A stretch of DNA of 64,000 bases, taken from positions 56,233-120,232 of the forward strand of contig JAANDG010000456.1 in NCBI GenBank assembly GCA_036852015.1, read 5' to 3'. This DNA comes from Pelodera strongyloides. Taxonomy: Eukaryota; Nematoda; Chromadorea; Rhabditida; Rhabditidae. A program made the translations under genes and the position numbers. The notes under the pieces are model-generated. The model ran no database searches, was not told where the DNA came from, and worked only from the letters and a program-made list of their open reading frames with translations. Shown one piece after another: positions 25,262-56,179 of this stretch (position 1 is its first letter; each line of letters opens with the position of its first letter).

Positions 25262-28200
25262 ATGGACCGCCGTTTTGGGGAGGAGGTCCCCGGCGTGCCT
25301 ACTGTATCGTATACGTCTTCGACAAAGATATCACAGAATACTGGGGACGATATTTTATCCTGGATTCGAACTAATGAAATTGGAGCGGACACGAAGATAC
25401 AGACGGCATTTGGATGCATGCAAAGTGAGCTTTTTGATATTATTGTTTACCAGACGGCTATCGCCGCCTGAGGCGACTACACAGCCGATCCTATAAAACT
25501 GATCATAGTGCATGCTTATATGAATCGTCTGAAACGTACCTTCCAGGTTTACGTAATAAAATTTACTTGCGCTTATTTTGAAGAGTTGCGAAAAGGGTCT
25601 TTTAATACCAAATGCCTGAAACGTAAAATTCCGTTTCGTTCAGACAAACAAAAAAGTAAACTCTTCTCCTTTATATAATAAGATCTTGTAAGTTAAACTT
25701 TCGGATTTTTCTTTGTCATTGTGTGTGTGTGCGTGTATGTGTGTGTGCGCGTGTGTGTGTATGTCCGGGGAGATGGGACATTGTGGTTAGATTGTTAATT
25801 TTGTTATTATTTAGTGGTGTATTGTGATTACGCCGCATCGGCTAGAGCGATTGGCCCCATTGAGGAATATATACAAAAAGAGGTCCTTCCGACGTATGGA
25901 AATACGCACAGCACTGTGACTGTTTCCGCGGAACAGACGACTCTCTTCGTTCATGAGGCGAGGTACTGTATTCTGTTTCATTCTATATCATATGCAAATT
26001 TGTCTAGCTACCGTATACATAGTATTGTACTTACCGTAAGGGTTGGTGATAGTTGCATTAGCCCATATGCTCTTTTGCTAGGCATTACACCATTTAATAT
26101 TGCTAACTAGGTTTGTTTTGTTACACCATTTAATATTGCTAACTGGGTTTGTTTTGTTTTCAACTACGAATATCAATCAGGAGGTCCGTGTCCGTAGTAT
26201 GGTTGCGAATATCGGAAAAATTATTTGAAACTTCTTATTAGAGCTCGTGTGTTTTGTTATCAACTACGAATATCAGGCAGGAGGTCCGTGCTATGGTTGG
26301 TGCTGGGGATCAAGATGCGGTGATCTTCACTGGAAGCGGGGCCACTTCTGCCGTCAACCTCTTCGTGCACCTCGTCGGCGTCGATGATGACGTCGTGGTG
26401 GTCCACTCGGACAGGGAACACCATTCACACCTTCTACCATGGAGACATGCGGCAGCTGAGGCTTTCAAGGTATGGATCAGGAGGTTTAAAGGTTTATTTA
26501 TACTCGATAATATTCATGTCTTCTCATATGGTATAAAGTAATATGTTATGGGTAAACGTTATGAATGGACTATGTGAAAAGTTCTCAATATCAATATTTG
26601 CAGGTGAACGAGAATGAAAATGGGCGTTTGTGTCTCTCTTCCTTGAAAACGACCTTAGAAACGGTTAGAGAGAAACATCCAAAGAAAAAGATTATCGGAG
26701 CATTTTCGGCCGCAAGTAATGTGACTGGATTGTTGACTGATATCCAGGCTGTCACAAAATTGTTGAAGAGGTATTCATTTTCTTTGTGTCTGATTTATGC
26801 ATGTTAAAGTATTTATCTATGGTTGATTTATCTTGAGTCATGTGCACGAGTAAATTAAACAGAGGGTTTCTTAGTTTCCTTGCGTTGTTTGATTTGTACC
26901 GCGTTTGCATTACATACTTTTTGGTTTAGTGATAGCTGACTTATCAGACTTATCTGTGATGTTTTAAGCTTTGGTGCGCTCTCTGTTTGGGATATGGCCT
27001 CTGCGGCCCCCTATGTTGATGTTCAAGTAAATGGACTATATTCTTTGGACGCGGTTTTCTTCTCGGGCCATAAGTTTGTGGGCGGGACTAGTACCCCAGG
27101 TGAGTGTTATCTAAAAACATGATTTTGTGTATAAGGAGCACGGTAACCAGTAATTCATCCGTCGCATTCCGGTATTCTGTAGTCCAGACATTTGTACTAC
27201 TTATTACCTGTTTTAAGTTACGGTACTTTTTTAGGTGTACTGGTTATTAAACGAATACTAATCAACAAGGCCCAACCACAGAGGATAGGAGGAGGAACGG
27301 TTTTCTTTGTGAGATTTATAACTGTTTTTGTAGAGGAATTGGTTTTGTTTGTATTACTGTATTTGGACGATTTGGACGAATGGACGAATAAAATTTGCCT
27401 CTCGAGACCCATTGTAGTCTTATGAAACTTTTGCAACAACTCTCGCGACTGTCCAGGTATCGTGAGATGAGAGGTGGTTTGTTCGCGATACTTTTCTAAA
27501 GTATCACCACAAGCCCCGCCCACCTCTCATGAGACGTCTCATGGATTCATGCGAACTATCATGAGAGTTTTTTTGACGAGTTATCGCGATGACAATGCTC
27601 TAGTGGGTACAAATAAACCCTGACTCACTGACTGTGACTTATTGGTTGGGCTATGCTGTTGCGAATTAGTATTAACAAAGAATTGACAGAAACCCTGGCA
27701 GTTTCGCTGGGAATGGAATCACTCTCCTAATTGAATTTTGAATCGTAGGTTTCTTCTGAAAATGAGTGGTATCTGAAGGAAGAGGAGCATCGCGAAGAGG
27801 GGGGAACTCCAGATGCGGCCAGTCTTTATTATAAAGTATAGATGTCTGAACTAGCCGTCTCGAGGTTTTTGATGAAATGGAAAATTCAGTTTTATAGGCG
27901 TTTTTGCCCAGTAGATCTATCTAGGCTTGTTTTATGGAAGCTGTGTATCGTGCTTTCCACAATAACCATATTTCTTTCAGATTGGCATTATCCGTTTGGC
28001 ATTGGCTGTGAAATTGAAAAGAAGTGTGACTGAACGAGTAATTCAGGAGCAGGATAGCAGGATTGTCAGGTTGGTGTAAGGAGCATGTACTTGTTGAGAA
28101 ATTTCGGGCTTTTCTATCATATGTCGCCAGACAAACTGGAGCAGTATGTTAATTCGCTAACGACGTGTGTCGCGTATGCTTTTCGCTATACTATAAAATG

Positions 28201-31200
28201 TTAATGTACTCTTGTTACATTAGACAAATCACAGATCTATCTATACAGCTCGGCTACTCGACTCATCTTCTTTTTCTCAATTGCAGTCAAAAAGTGTAAG
28301 ACTCTGAATGGGCCTATGGGTTATGAATCGGCCTACTGTACCTAGATATGAATATCTAGTTGTGGACAGTTTAGACGTTTCGTCGACGGGCTCACCTCGA
28401 TTCCGGAAGTGGTTCTACTTGGACCTGCTTCCGTTGAAGATCGATTACCAATCTTTAGCTTTTTGATCAAGGATACGAAATCAGGTTGGATTACTGTATG
28501 TCGGCCGGTTCCGTTTTCTTCCTTGTGAGCTGTGTGTTATGGATAATGCTGAGGTTTTATGTTGTACGAGTAGATTATGCTGCTTTATAGTTTTCTTAAC
28601 TAATATCTAGTTTTTATTTGTTCAGGTTTATTCCTTCACCACAACCTCGTCTCCGTGCTTCTCAATGATTTATTCGGAATTCAGTCGAGGGCGGGTTGTG
28701 CGTGTGCTGGTCCGTACGCGCAACAGTTGTTGGGAATTGATGAGGAGGTTAGTGAGCGATTTGTGTGCGATACTGAGGACGGTTTGCGTGCACTTGGCGT
28801 GAAAGTGGCGCGTACATTTCTTTGGCGCTGAAGTGGCGTACAAAGTGCGCGCCGACAGTTGGCGTGCACGTGGCGGGAAAATAGCACACATATTTCTTTG
28901 TTGATGTTGTGACATGCAAAATGCGCGCCTACAGTTGACGTGCAATCGGCGTAAGAACGGCGTGCAAAATGTGTGCCATGTATAAATGGCGGACTAGTTG
29001 CAAGCAGTTCGCTTGCCGCTCACGCCGACTTGACCACGCTTGGACACTCATGCTGGGACACTGAATTTGTCTATTGCAGTTGGCCAATGTATTTGTGAGT
29101 GTACTGCGAGAGGCCGATGGTCTGGATCGTGTGCATTTGAGGCGAGCCCGTGAATATTCACCCAGAGAAGTGCTGCGACCGGGATTCACGAGGATTTCGT
29201 TACCGTACTTCTTCACTAATGAACAGGTAGGTCTGACTTGAGTTAATGTATACGGTGTATTGGTATGTGGACCAGGCAGTATACGGTAGATGTACGATAC
29301 CCAGATTTTCGTTGACCGGCAGTGGCGTCGAAAGCCATAATTGGGCGGGCATCATGTCGGGCATTAACAGAGTAGTTATGAGCGGAATGGAAGATGAATT
29401 TCGACACTAGACTACTGGATTTCAGATTGATTACGTCATTGATGCGATTCGCTTTGTGGCCCTGTACGCCTCTGACTTTATGCATATGGTTAGTGTTTTT
29501 GTTGTTGGGTGGTCTTTGTATTATGTTATCGGGAGCTTATCTTATAGACACCTGATACTGATGCCATTCGTACTGTAAACGGCTAATTACAGTAATCATG
29601 GATAATGTTCACTGTTCTTTGGTAACAATGATGTACAGAGCCAGAGCACGAAACCCGAGTTCAGTTATCTTCCGATTATGGGTGTGACTTTGTTCTCCCT
29701 TACCTTGTTATCTTACAGTATGTGGTGATTGGTGAAAGTGGGGAGTGGCACAACCTCAAGCAGAGGGTGTTTCAAGCGAGAAAGTGGCTGGGACACGTGC
29801 AATTTGGTCTTTCCGGGATGACTGTTGGAAAGAAAAATGGTAGGTCTTGGTCAAAGTCCCAATATCCCCTACGTTTGTATCCTTAACTCCCTCTAATTTG
29901 ATCTCAATTTTATTCTGTATCGGCTGTGCGCGCCGCATCTCCCTGATGTAATAAATTATTATTATTATTATAAGTCGATTGATTGAGTTACCATACACGT
30001 ATTGAAAATCTTTGACTGATGAGACCGTCGTTCGCACATCTTGTTCCCTTTCGTCTATTTTGTTATCCTCTAACGATATGCATGCAACGATGGTACTATC
30101 CCTTGTAGAATGTGATTTTGTCTATTAAAAAAAATACTTGTTTATAGCCTCGGTTTCACCCCTTGTACCCATGAAAGATGCAATTGCGGAAGCACATAAA
30201 CTGCGAGAAGAGGCGCTTGAGCAACGCAGCAAGGTATCATTATTATTATTCTATAATTGTACGGTAGTGAATGTTATAACGCTTTATTAACTACTTGACG
30301 CGGCAAGATCATTTGAGATATACTGCAGTTGAGTTTGATAGTTATCTTGTAAATGGTATTTTTACAAAAATAATATAATTTACTGAGTATTTCTAAAGGT
30401 GAAACTGTTTTCTATTGCCTGGGCCTTCGTCATTTGTTCGAACGTTCACGTTTACTCAGCGACAGTGCAGGACAGTACACCCCTTAAAACAATTTGCGAA
30501 ACATGCTGATTTTCTTTGTCCTTTTTTGCTTGCGTATCTAGCTAGTATCTAGGCATGTAGCTTATTAAAATATGAGAATGGGTATAACATTCGTTAGAGC
30601 AATTAAATATTACGGCGACATTGGATGCATATATATACCTGGGACCCTGGTTTGGAGCTGCAAAAAATCCTAAACAAACCGACTATAATGTTGCTTTAAG
30701 GCTCATGTGGCCGATGGAAGGCAACTCCTGGACACTCCAGAAGCTGTACGATGGTTCATTCTGCCCATTGAAGTGCATCAGAGAGAAATTGGACGAGAAG
30801 TACAGTATGGGAAATGCCCATTCCAACCGAAGGAGTACGGTAGGACTTTGGTGTTAGTTGGTATGGTACTTTGTACCGGTGCTTTGAAAATTCAATTATA
30901 CCGTAATTTGTGAAAACTGAGGTGAGCGCACCGAAAACCATGTGACGGTTTATTCTTATTGCACTGATTTATTTTGTTTAGTGGTTTGTGATTTCCCCAA
31001 AGACGCATCTTTGTCTTCCTTCGAGAGTGTTAGTATATCGAATGCAAGGGATGCTGACAAGGATGATTTACTAGACGAAGGGTAGGCTTTAATTTCTACG
31101 TATATATTATGTGTTTCGGCATGGCCCGGTGTGTAACGAACACATGTGCTATGTGCACTTGTTGAGTAACCTTGTAATTAGAACAAGCATGCAGTGCAGT

Positions 31201-34200
31201 GTAGTATTAGTTTTTGTTATTCGATTTATATTTTTACAGTGTTCCTTCGCCGATCGTCGATTTGGGTAAAGAGAAGAGTGAAGAAATTGGTGGTGAGTGT
31301 CCCACAAACGGATGTGACTTGCCGGATCCGACCTCTTGCTCAACAACAGAATGTTTGCCATGTGAACAAGCCAGGATTGAGATCGATCTGAGCAAAGACG
31401 AAGAGCTGGATGAGCAAGACAACAAGGAGTTCAGTGTGGGTTCTGTGGATGAGCGTTGTGTCGTGGACGTGGTTGTGGTTCGTGTTTCAGCTAGCATGAC
31501 GAGGGTTCGGTCCTAACTGCCAACATGGTTTGTTTTTGAAAGTGCCAACGATAATTTTCACTTTCAAGATGCGTTGTTGCAGGAAATGCAAGACTGGAAC
31601 AAGCGAGTGATTGTAAGGATGCGGGAGATCACCAAAGTTGAGGAGAAGGGACTACCCTGGGTGATCCCACCCCTCCCCTTGTATAAGAAGATGACGGAGG
31701 CCATTCATCAGTTGAATATGATCCAGGTGGGAGCGTAGAGTCGTGTAGTTTGTAGCAGATATATTGATACTCTGAAGTTGATTGGCACATGGCGATTACA
31801 GTATCCACCAGCAATACAATCATCCGATCGATGTATACTGTGGACGTAGGAAGCAGTATAATGTTCTCTCATTTTGATTCTCTCTGTCGCTCTCTCTCTG
31901 TCTCTATTTCGACCCCGTTCCGTTATCGATTCTATTTTTTCACGAAATATAATTGTGTATTTAGGAAGGTGATCGTGTTTTGGTATGTCTATCCGGAGGA
32001 AAGGACTCGCTTTCCTTACTTCATATGCTTCACTTCTATCAGCAAAGATGTATCAAACATCGCTCGACAAATTTTAAGCTGGGAGCATTGACGGTAGGAT
32101 TTTTACGTTCTAATACTTGTATTGTTTCACACTTTTCGATAATGTGAGATGAGCGAAATGTGCACTAGAAGTGTGTCATACTTTCTCGAGCAAAGTGTTT
32201 GCGTGTCTCTCGTTCGCGTTGTCGTGGCGCACCTGTGGCAAACTCGGATGGGCCGTATGGCGCCCACTTTCTAAAGGTTCACATTGATAACTTTTATATA
32301 CTTTGACTTATGATGGTCGATTCTTGCAGGTGGATCCCGGATCGTCCGCTTACAATCCACGCCCCTTGATCGATTACTGTAGAAGTCTGAACATTGAGTA
32401 TTTCTATGAGGAACAGGGTATGTGCTAATTTGGTTTTGAATCGTCGTAATTTCGATTGTAAAAAGTTTTTTTCTAACTGTATTCTATCGTTACAGCCAGC
32501 GTCATTATTATAGATTGTTTTCTCTGTTAGAAGGCGTGTATGTAAATCTTTAGGCAGAGTATCTGAGAGTATCAGCAAAAATCACACAGCAAAAAAATCA
32601 ATTATACTGTATTGTACAATCTACAATTTGTGTACTTAACAAAGTATGCGATGATCCGCGCTCCAGGGGCCAGGCGCGCTCCTGGCGACTGGTGTATTAT
32701 TAGTTGGTTTTACTGTTTCATTTCAGACATTATCGGTTTGGCGAAGAGTCTTCCGAACGTGCGTTCCATTTGTGGATTCTGTAGCAGATTGCGAAGGGGG
32801 CGAATGAGTGCGGCTGCACAACATCACGGGTACAATGTGCTCGCGATGGGACATCACCTTGATGACGTGGCTGAGAGGTTGGTTAGGGGTACTGTACGTT
32901 TATGGGCTGGCATACTTATGAATGAAAATCCAGATTCGTAGCACACAATAAATTTCAATCTATGCGGTTGTGGGCACGCGACAGAATCGTCTCGTGATAT
33001 AATCTCTATTGCGGAAGAAGAAGCCAGTTGTGGAAGTCAAATTTCATTGTGTAAAGCAATTCTTTTCTTTTTTTTCAGTTTCTTCATCGCTGCTTTTCAA
33101 AACGGAGCCCTCAGTACAATGAAAGCGCATTACACGTCGAGGTTTGTTCTTTTTCTGTGGTTTTGGCTTTTGGCTTTTCTGTTTTTTTCCAACAACGACT
33201 TATGTCGGATGTCACCACGTCTTGTTATTGCTTGATTATGCAAATAGCAATTATTTATGAGATAATTGCTATTTGCATAATGATAATTATTTAATTATTT
33301 TGTATTAAAGCGAAATGATAGCCCCTTTGGAAAATTTGCATATGATAAGCAAATCCTATGTATCCTATGCTAATTTTGTACGATCGTCCACGGCAATCGT
33401 ACAAAATTAGCATAGGTTACATAGGATTTGCTTATCTTATGCAAATTTTCCAAAGGGGCTAGCATTTCGCTTTAAGAGCTGAGCACAACTTGCGTGTCAT
33501 TCGTCCACTAATCTATGTGAGAGAGAAGGAGTTGCGAGAGTTCGCCGAGTCCAATCATTTGCCGGTGAGATATTATTATTTTATTGACTTTTCTTATAAC
33601 AATGTAATGGTGTGTATACATATATTAAAGTTGTTGTGGGTTATGCGTACAATGTTTAGTAGGCAAGATCAGTTATTTTTTTACTGATTATTTAACTTCG
33701 CCTGCACTTGAACACTACGTAAAACATGTCGCTTTCCCAGTTATTTTACATTTACCCTTATACTTATACTTATACTTTATTATAGATAATTGCTGAAAAT
33801 TGCCCTTCGTGTTTCAACCAGGCCACGGAGCGGTATCGAATAAAACAACTGTTGGCTGGAGAGGAATTGGTATGCAAATTTATGTTATGGGAATACTGTA
33901 CTTATAATCGATTTTATATCGTGCAGAACGTAGTGTGTTGAGTGAGTGTTTTAGACAATGTATGTAACTTGTATGATAATTATTGTATGATAAGCAAAGC
34001 ATATACCATAACATTGTAAATAAAAATAACTTCTATTAAAGCTGTGGCTGTTTAGGTGTTTCCGGAGTTATTCCATTCCCTTCGGTCTGCTCTGAAACCG
34101 CTGCTTCTGGTAGATTCTGCGTGCACTGATGAGATGCGTGCAAACGCTGTGATCAATATTGTGGGCAGTAATAAAGGAAGGATAAAGAAGGAACAGAATG

Positions 34201-34208
34201 GAAGTTAA
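25262..34208 (+). CDS. Fused cysteine desulfurase and TtcA-like tRNA thiolase
   Basis: Twenty-five exons: 25262-25424, 25815-25962, 26277-26469, 26604-26770, 26969-27099, 27235-27308, 27749-27835, 27981-28069, 28375-28484, 28626-28747, 29080-29226, 29426-29488, 29719-29839, 30148-30233, 30701-30839, 30982-31081, 31240-31435, 31583-31726, 31965-32093, 32330-32417, 32727-32877, 33079-33141, 33477-33564, 33786-33869, 34056-34208. All phases match; 1,011 aa. Residues ~55-510 are a class V aminotransferase fold: GSGAT, EHHSHLLPW, D232 in VWDMASAAP, PLP lysine K259 in FFSGHKFVGG, EEGGTPDA, and C412/C414 in RAGCACAGPY as likely persulfide cysteines. Residues ~647-690 are Cys-rich. Residues ~750-1011 are TtcA-like: SGGKDS P-loop 770-775, SICGFCSRLRRG with C848/C851, GHHLDD, and NCPSCF with C939, the expected Fe-S ligands. 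It probably liberates sulfur and inserts it into tRNA (2-thiocytidine in bacteria). No targeting peptide is evident. The MITE at 33305 forms one acceptor. Confidence 0.9.
26080..26290 (+). repeat. Local duplications ahead of exon 3 of the fusion gene
   Basis: A 37-bp unit with ACACCATTTAATATTGCTAA is tandemly doubled at about 26084-26158. The acceptor region CAACTACGAATATCA.(T/G)CAG then GAGGTCCGTG occurs at about 26161-26190 and again at 26261-26290. Only the second copy leads into the conserved exon in frame, so the first is a decoy 3' splice site. Confidence 0.75.
28788..28982 (+). repeat. Minisatellite of about 75-80 bp in a fusion-gene intron
   Basis: About two and a half diverged copies of a GC-rich unit with GCGTGCACxTGGCG, ACATxTTTCTTTG and TGCGCGCCxACAGTTG. 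It is much more GC-rich than neighbouring introns. It is intronic; minus-strand ORFs across it are repeats, not genes. Confidence 0.7.
33305..33475. mobile_element. MITE (family 1 ends, different core) at an intron 3' end
   Basis: A 171-bp near-perfect hairpin with ends TTAAAGCGAAATGATAGCCC and the complement ending GCATTTCGCTTTAA. The arms run almost to the centre (TTGTACGATCGTCCACGGCA). The next base makes AG, the acceptor of exon 33477-33564 of the fusion gene, and the element's TTTCGCTTT serves as pyrimidine tract. Confidence 0.85.
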
Positions 34209-34338
34209 TGAAGGATGAATACTAGTCTAATTAGAATTGACTGTGTTATGTTGGTCTAGTTTATATTTTGCTATACCTGAACCTGGGTTGTTGATTTGTT
34301 TGGTTAGTGCTCGAGTTTGTTACTGTTATTGTTGTCGA

Positions 34339-34344
34339 AATAAA
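34339..34344 (+). promoter_or_regulatory. Poly(A) signal of the fusion gene
   Basis: AATAAA 131 bases after the stop, followed by a T/G-rich stretch ending in TTTTTATTTTTCC. Confidence 0.65.
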
Positions 34345-34797
34345 TGTTGCATTGTTTTTATTTTTCCCCAATGTATTGTTCCATTTTCCAGTTTGCTGTG
34401 CAAAGATACAAGCAATTGAAATAAGACACGATAAGACTTTTCAACTAATTTTGTGAGATTAGCTAAGAGTGAAGAAAGCAGGTGAAAAAATCTCCATTAT
34501 TTCCGTAGGTATTACAAATTCAGTGAAGATGTTGAACCAAAATCAAGGCTTACTTGGATGAAATGTTGCAGCACAGCAGTTTCCGCTACAACATCAGACT
34601 CCGTTCCATCGGCTTCTCTCTTGTGTGCACGGGGAGTGTGCCACATGTGCGCGAAAAGTGTTTAGTGCCTGACAATGAGGCGCGATTATGATGAAACCAC
34701 TGTGCACCCTGTGTCTGACCTCGAAAACAGGCTCCATATTTTCACAGTGTCTGATCAGTAATAATAATGATTACAGATCAAAAATTAAAAAAGAAGC

Positions 34798-34869
34798 TTC
34801 CGTTGCGGGGAATCGAACCCCGGCCTTGTGGGTGAGAGCCACAAATCCTAACCACTAGACCACAACGGA
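34798..34869 (-). tRNA. tRNA-Glu (anticodon CTC)
   Basis: Minus-strand cloverleaf. Acceptor stem TCCGTTG / CAACGGA; A box TGGTCTAGTGGTTAGGA; anticodon stem TGTGG-CTCTCAC-CCACA with anticodon CTC; T arm with B box GGGGTTCGATTCCCC; A discriminator. TTTTTT lies about ten bases downstream on the minus strand, a typical Pol III terminator. There is no intron. Confidence 0.95.
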
Positions 34870-35898
34870 TATGCTCGTAGTTGTTCTGAGAGTTATGTAG
34901 CTCGCCAGTGACAGCTCATTACGTATTAGATAGCTCGTACGTATTTCAATAAAATGTTGAAGACTTATCGTAAATATGCTTGAAACTACCATGAAAACAT
35001 ACTAACATCGGAAACTGGAGACCTGAAAAATGTGGTGCCTAGCACTTTTAGAGGATTCCGTCAATTCAGTTAGGAAAAAGTTACATGAAACTTGCACCCG
35101 AAAAAGGAGGTAAGCGCACTCTATGATCAAGGTCTTACAATCTCACATTCTCACAATCAGTTCTGGGTTATTATCAGGCCAGGCTTTTTGTTTCAATCGC
35201 TCCAGGCGCATCGCTTTCTCTCCCTCCAGTGCGTTGGATCTCCCAAAATGTGTGAAATTGTGAAACATGGACTAAGGTTGGGTGATCTTTCAACACCAAT
35301 CGTCGACAGCGCAAAGGCAACAGCGTGCGCATAACACAATATGCTCGCTCAAAAAATTACATGCTAGTTAAATATCTCACAAAAAGAACCATTGTGGGGC
35401 AGTGTTAATCTGTTATATTTATGTCATGTCACTGGAGTCTTTAGAGGCGAGGTATCGGTCATCTCATAGTTTATGAAAAAGTTTAGTAAGGTCCCATATT
35501 CGGACAAATGTTTCCATTTCAATTCTTTTGGTGTTTCTGGGTGGTCCTTTGCTCACTACCAGAAAGACAACACGCCTACCGTACTCGAGGCAAATATTAT
35601 AGCGGGAAGGACAACACTTTGAAATTTCTAGCGCGCGAAATGTTCGCGGTTTTGAAAATTGTGTTATTTTTTTGCTTTTATTGCATGTTTTGTATGTTTT
35701 TATTATCTTGTTGTATGGTGTTTTGCTTTGTTACCCTCGCGGTCAAGTTCAGTTATCGGGTACGTTGAGTTGTGCACCAAATACGGCTTTCTGCTGTGCC
35801 GATTGGATTTCTCGATTCATTATTCCTTTTCGTGCGTTCCACTTCATTTTCGTTTGTTGCCTATGGCATATCATTATATTACGTATACTTACTTCAGG
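34870..35898. other. Region between tRNA-Glu and MCM6
   Basis: I see no conserved exon. The MCM6 promoter and 5' UTR lie here. The MCM6 ATG is two bases after a TACTTCAG acceptor-like site, so at least one 5' UTR intron is likely. ORFs near 35508-35991 are AT-rich and match nothing. Confidence 0.5.
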
Positions 35899-43910
<8,012 letters not shown>

Positions 43911-44528
43911 ACCATTTTTTATTATATTGAACTTTCCACGTGGATTGTACCATGCTGATTTTATATCATTACACTTTTGGCTCCGTAGGCTTGTGTGAAA
44001 AATGTGCATCCAGGTTTGAGCTACACGCATTGCAGCTTCGTAAATCACTTACAATTAGTATAATGAATTGAATTTTCCTTTACTATTTATTACTGAAATA
44101 TGTACGTTCCGTTCCTCGATAACTTTTTACTTTTATTGTAACAATTTGCTTTGGATGATGGGGGCTTTTTTTCATTGGCATGGACGCCAATTTCTGTAAT
44201 CTGCTTTATATCTTATTGACAGCTTGTGTATGCATACGTGTTATTACATTGACGTTCTTGTAAATCATATGTTCACTACGGAATAACGTTGAAAGTTGTG
44301 CTCAGTTCCTTATTCTGTATCCGGTTTTATTGAAATGATCTCCGAATTTCATTTTTTTTTATTGAATAAATTGTGATGTAGGAATTCATCACGGCTATGT
44401 TTTTTCTCTTCAGTTTTATTGAGTCATAGTAGTATAAACTCACAATTCTTTTAGAGCAGGTAAGAATGAAAGCGCACATAGATGACACAGATGACGCACA
44501 TAGATGATGCAATTACCCGACAGCATTT
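43911..44528. other. MCM6 3' flank
   Basis: No exon recognised. AATAAA at 44365-44370 is the best poly(A) candidate, about 455 bases after the stop. A direct repeat with GATGACACAGATGACGCACAT near 44480 lies just before the satellite. Confidence 0.5.
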
Positions 44529-55270
<10,742 letters not shown>

Positions 55271-55353
55271 CAAAATCTCATCTTCACAAAAAAATCACGG
55301 ATTTTAACCAAGAAAAAACAACCAGAAATGTGGACGAGTAGATGTCACGCGCC

Positions 55354-55383
55354 GTGTCGCAAGCGCCGCGCCGCTTGCGACAC
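55354..55383. repeat. Short GC-rich perfect hairpin
   Basis: GTGTCGCAAGCG and CGCTTGCGACAC pair perfectly around CCGCGC, about 85 bp beyond the last satellite unit. Confidence 0.75.
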
Positions 55384-55997
55384 ACCTGTGGCATGTCCCA
55401 CCTCCTTTTGCACCCTGTACTCTCATTGCGCACACACTCTCTTAGCGTGCAAATTATCGATCGACTGGTCATGGATCTCTGTTGGGTGGCCTAAAATGGG
55501 TGAATGTGAAAACATATGTTGTGGATTGAAGCAATTTGAAGAAATATATGAAAAAGGTCATGAGAGTTCTCGCACTCAGATTATAATTTGATTTCCGTTG
55601 CACAGGAAAACGGAATAATTGTCACCGAATAATTGCCCCCCCCCTTTACGAGATACTTTTCTAGTTATTTTAATAAACAAATGAAGAATTTAAAACATTT
55701 ATAGCAGCTTCCACAAGCTTTCACAGCTTCCACTTCTGTAAAGTTTCCGTAAGCTTCCACATACGCATCAGATAATAAATGTTGATTTGTTTAACCCATT
55801 CATCAATATCTCGTTACAACGCTTTGATGACACTGGGGCAAATACTTCTCTCACACAGGTATATAAGGTTGGTATGGCAAACGTTGGTAAATAATAAACG
55901 TGCCCATCCATTTCATGTAATAACGGTACTAAAGATACGTTTAGCACTCTGCGCGGGAATTTTTTTCAAAGCAAATTGGAAGTACATACTTAACATC

Positions 55998-56179
55998 TTA
56001 GAGCGAAATAAAAGCCGGTTTTTGAAACACATGGAGTAGACCGGCATTCTTCTGCAGCGTATGCAAATGAATATAAATTAGAATAAAAAATCGAGCTAAA
56101 TTAGAGCAAATTAGCATAACTAAGTACGGATTCAGTTGCACACGATGCGTTTCAAAAACCGGCCGGTATTTCGCTTTAA
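55998..56179. mobile_element. MITE family 1, intergenic copy
   Basis: Left TTAGAGCGAAATAAAAGCCG; right AAAAACCGGCCGGTATTTCG then CTTTAA. The core has ATGCAAATGAATATAAATTA, AAAAAATCGAGCTAAATT and AGCAAATTAGCATAA. Confidence 0.8.

Noticed and set aside
30621..30857. ORF MDAYIYLGPWFGAAKNP overlapping a fusion-gene exon
   Set aside because: Wrong frame; the conserved exon 30701-30839 reads AHVADGRQLLDTPEAVRWF in the phase required by its neighbours.
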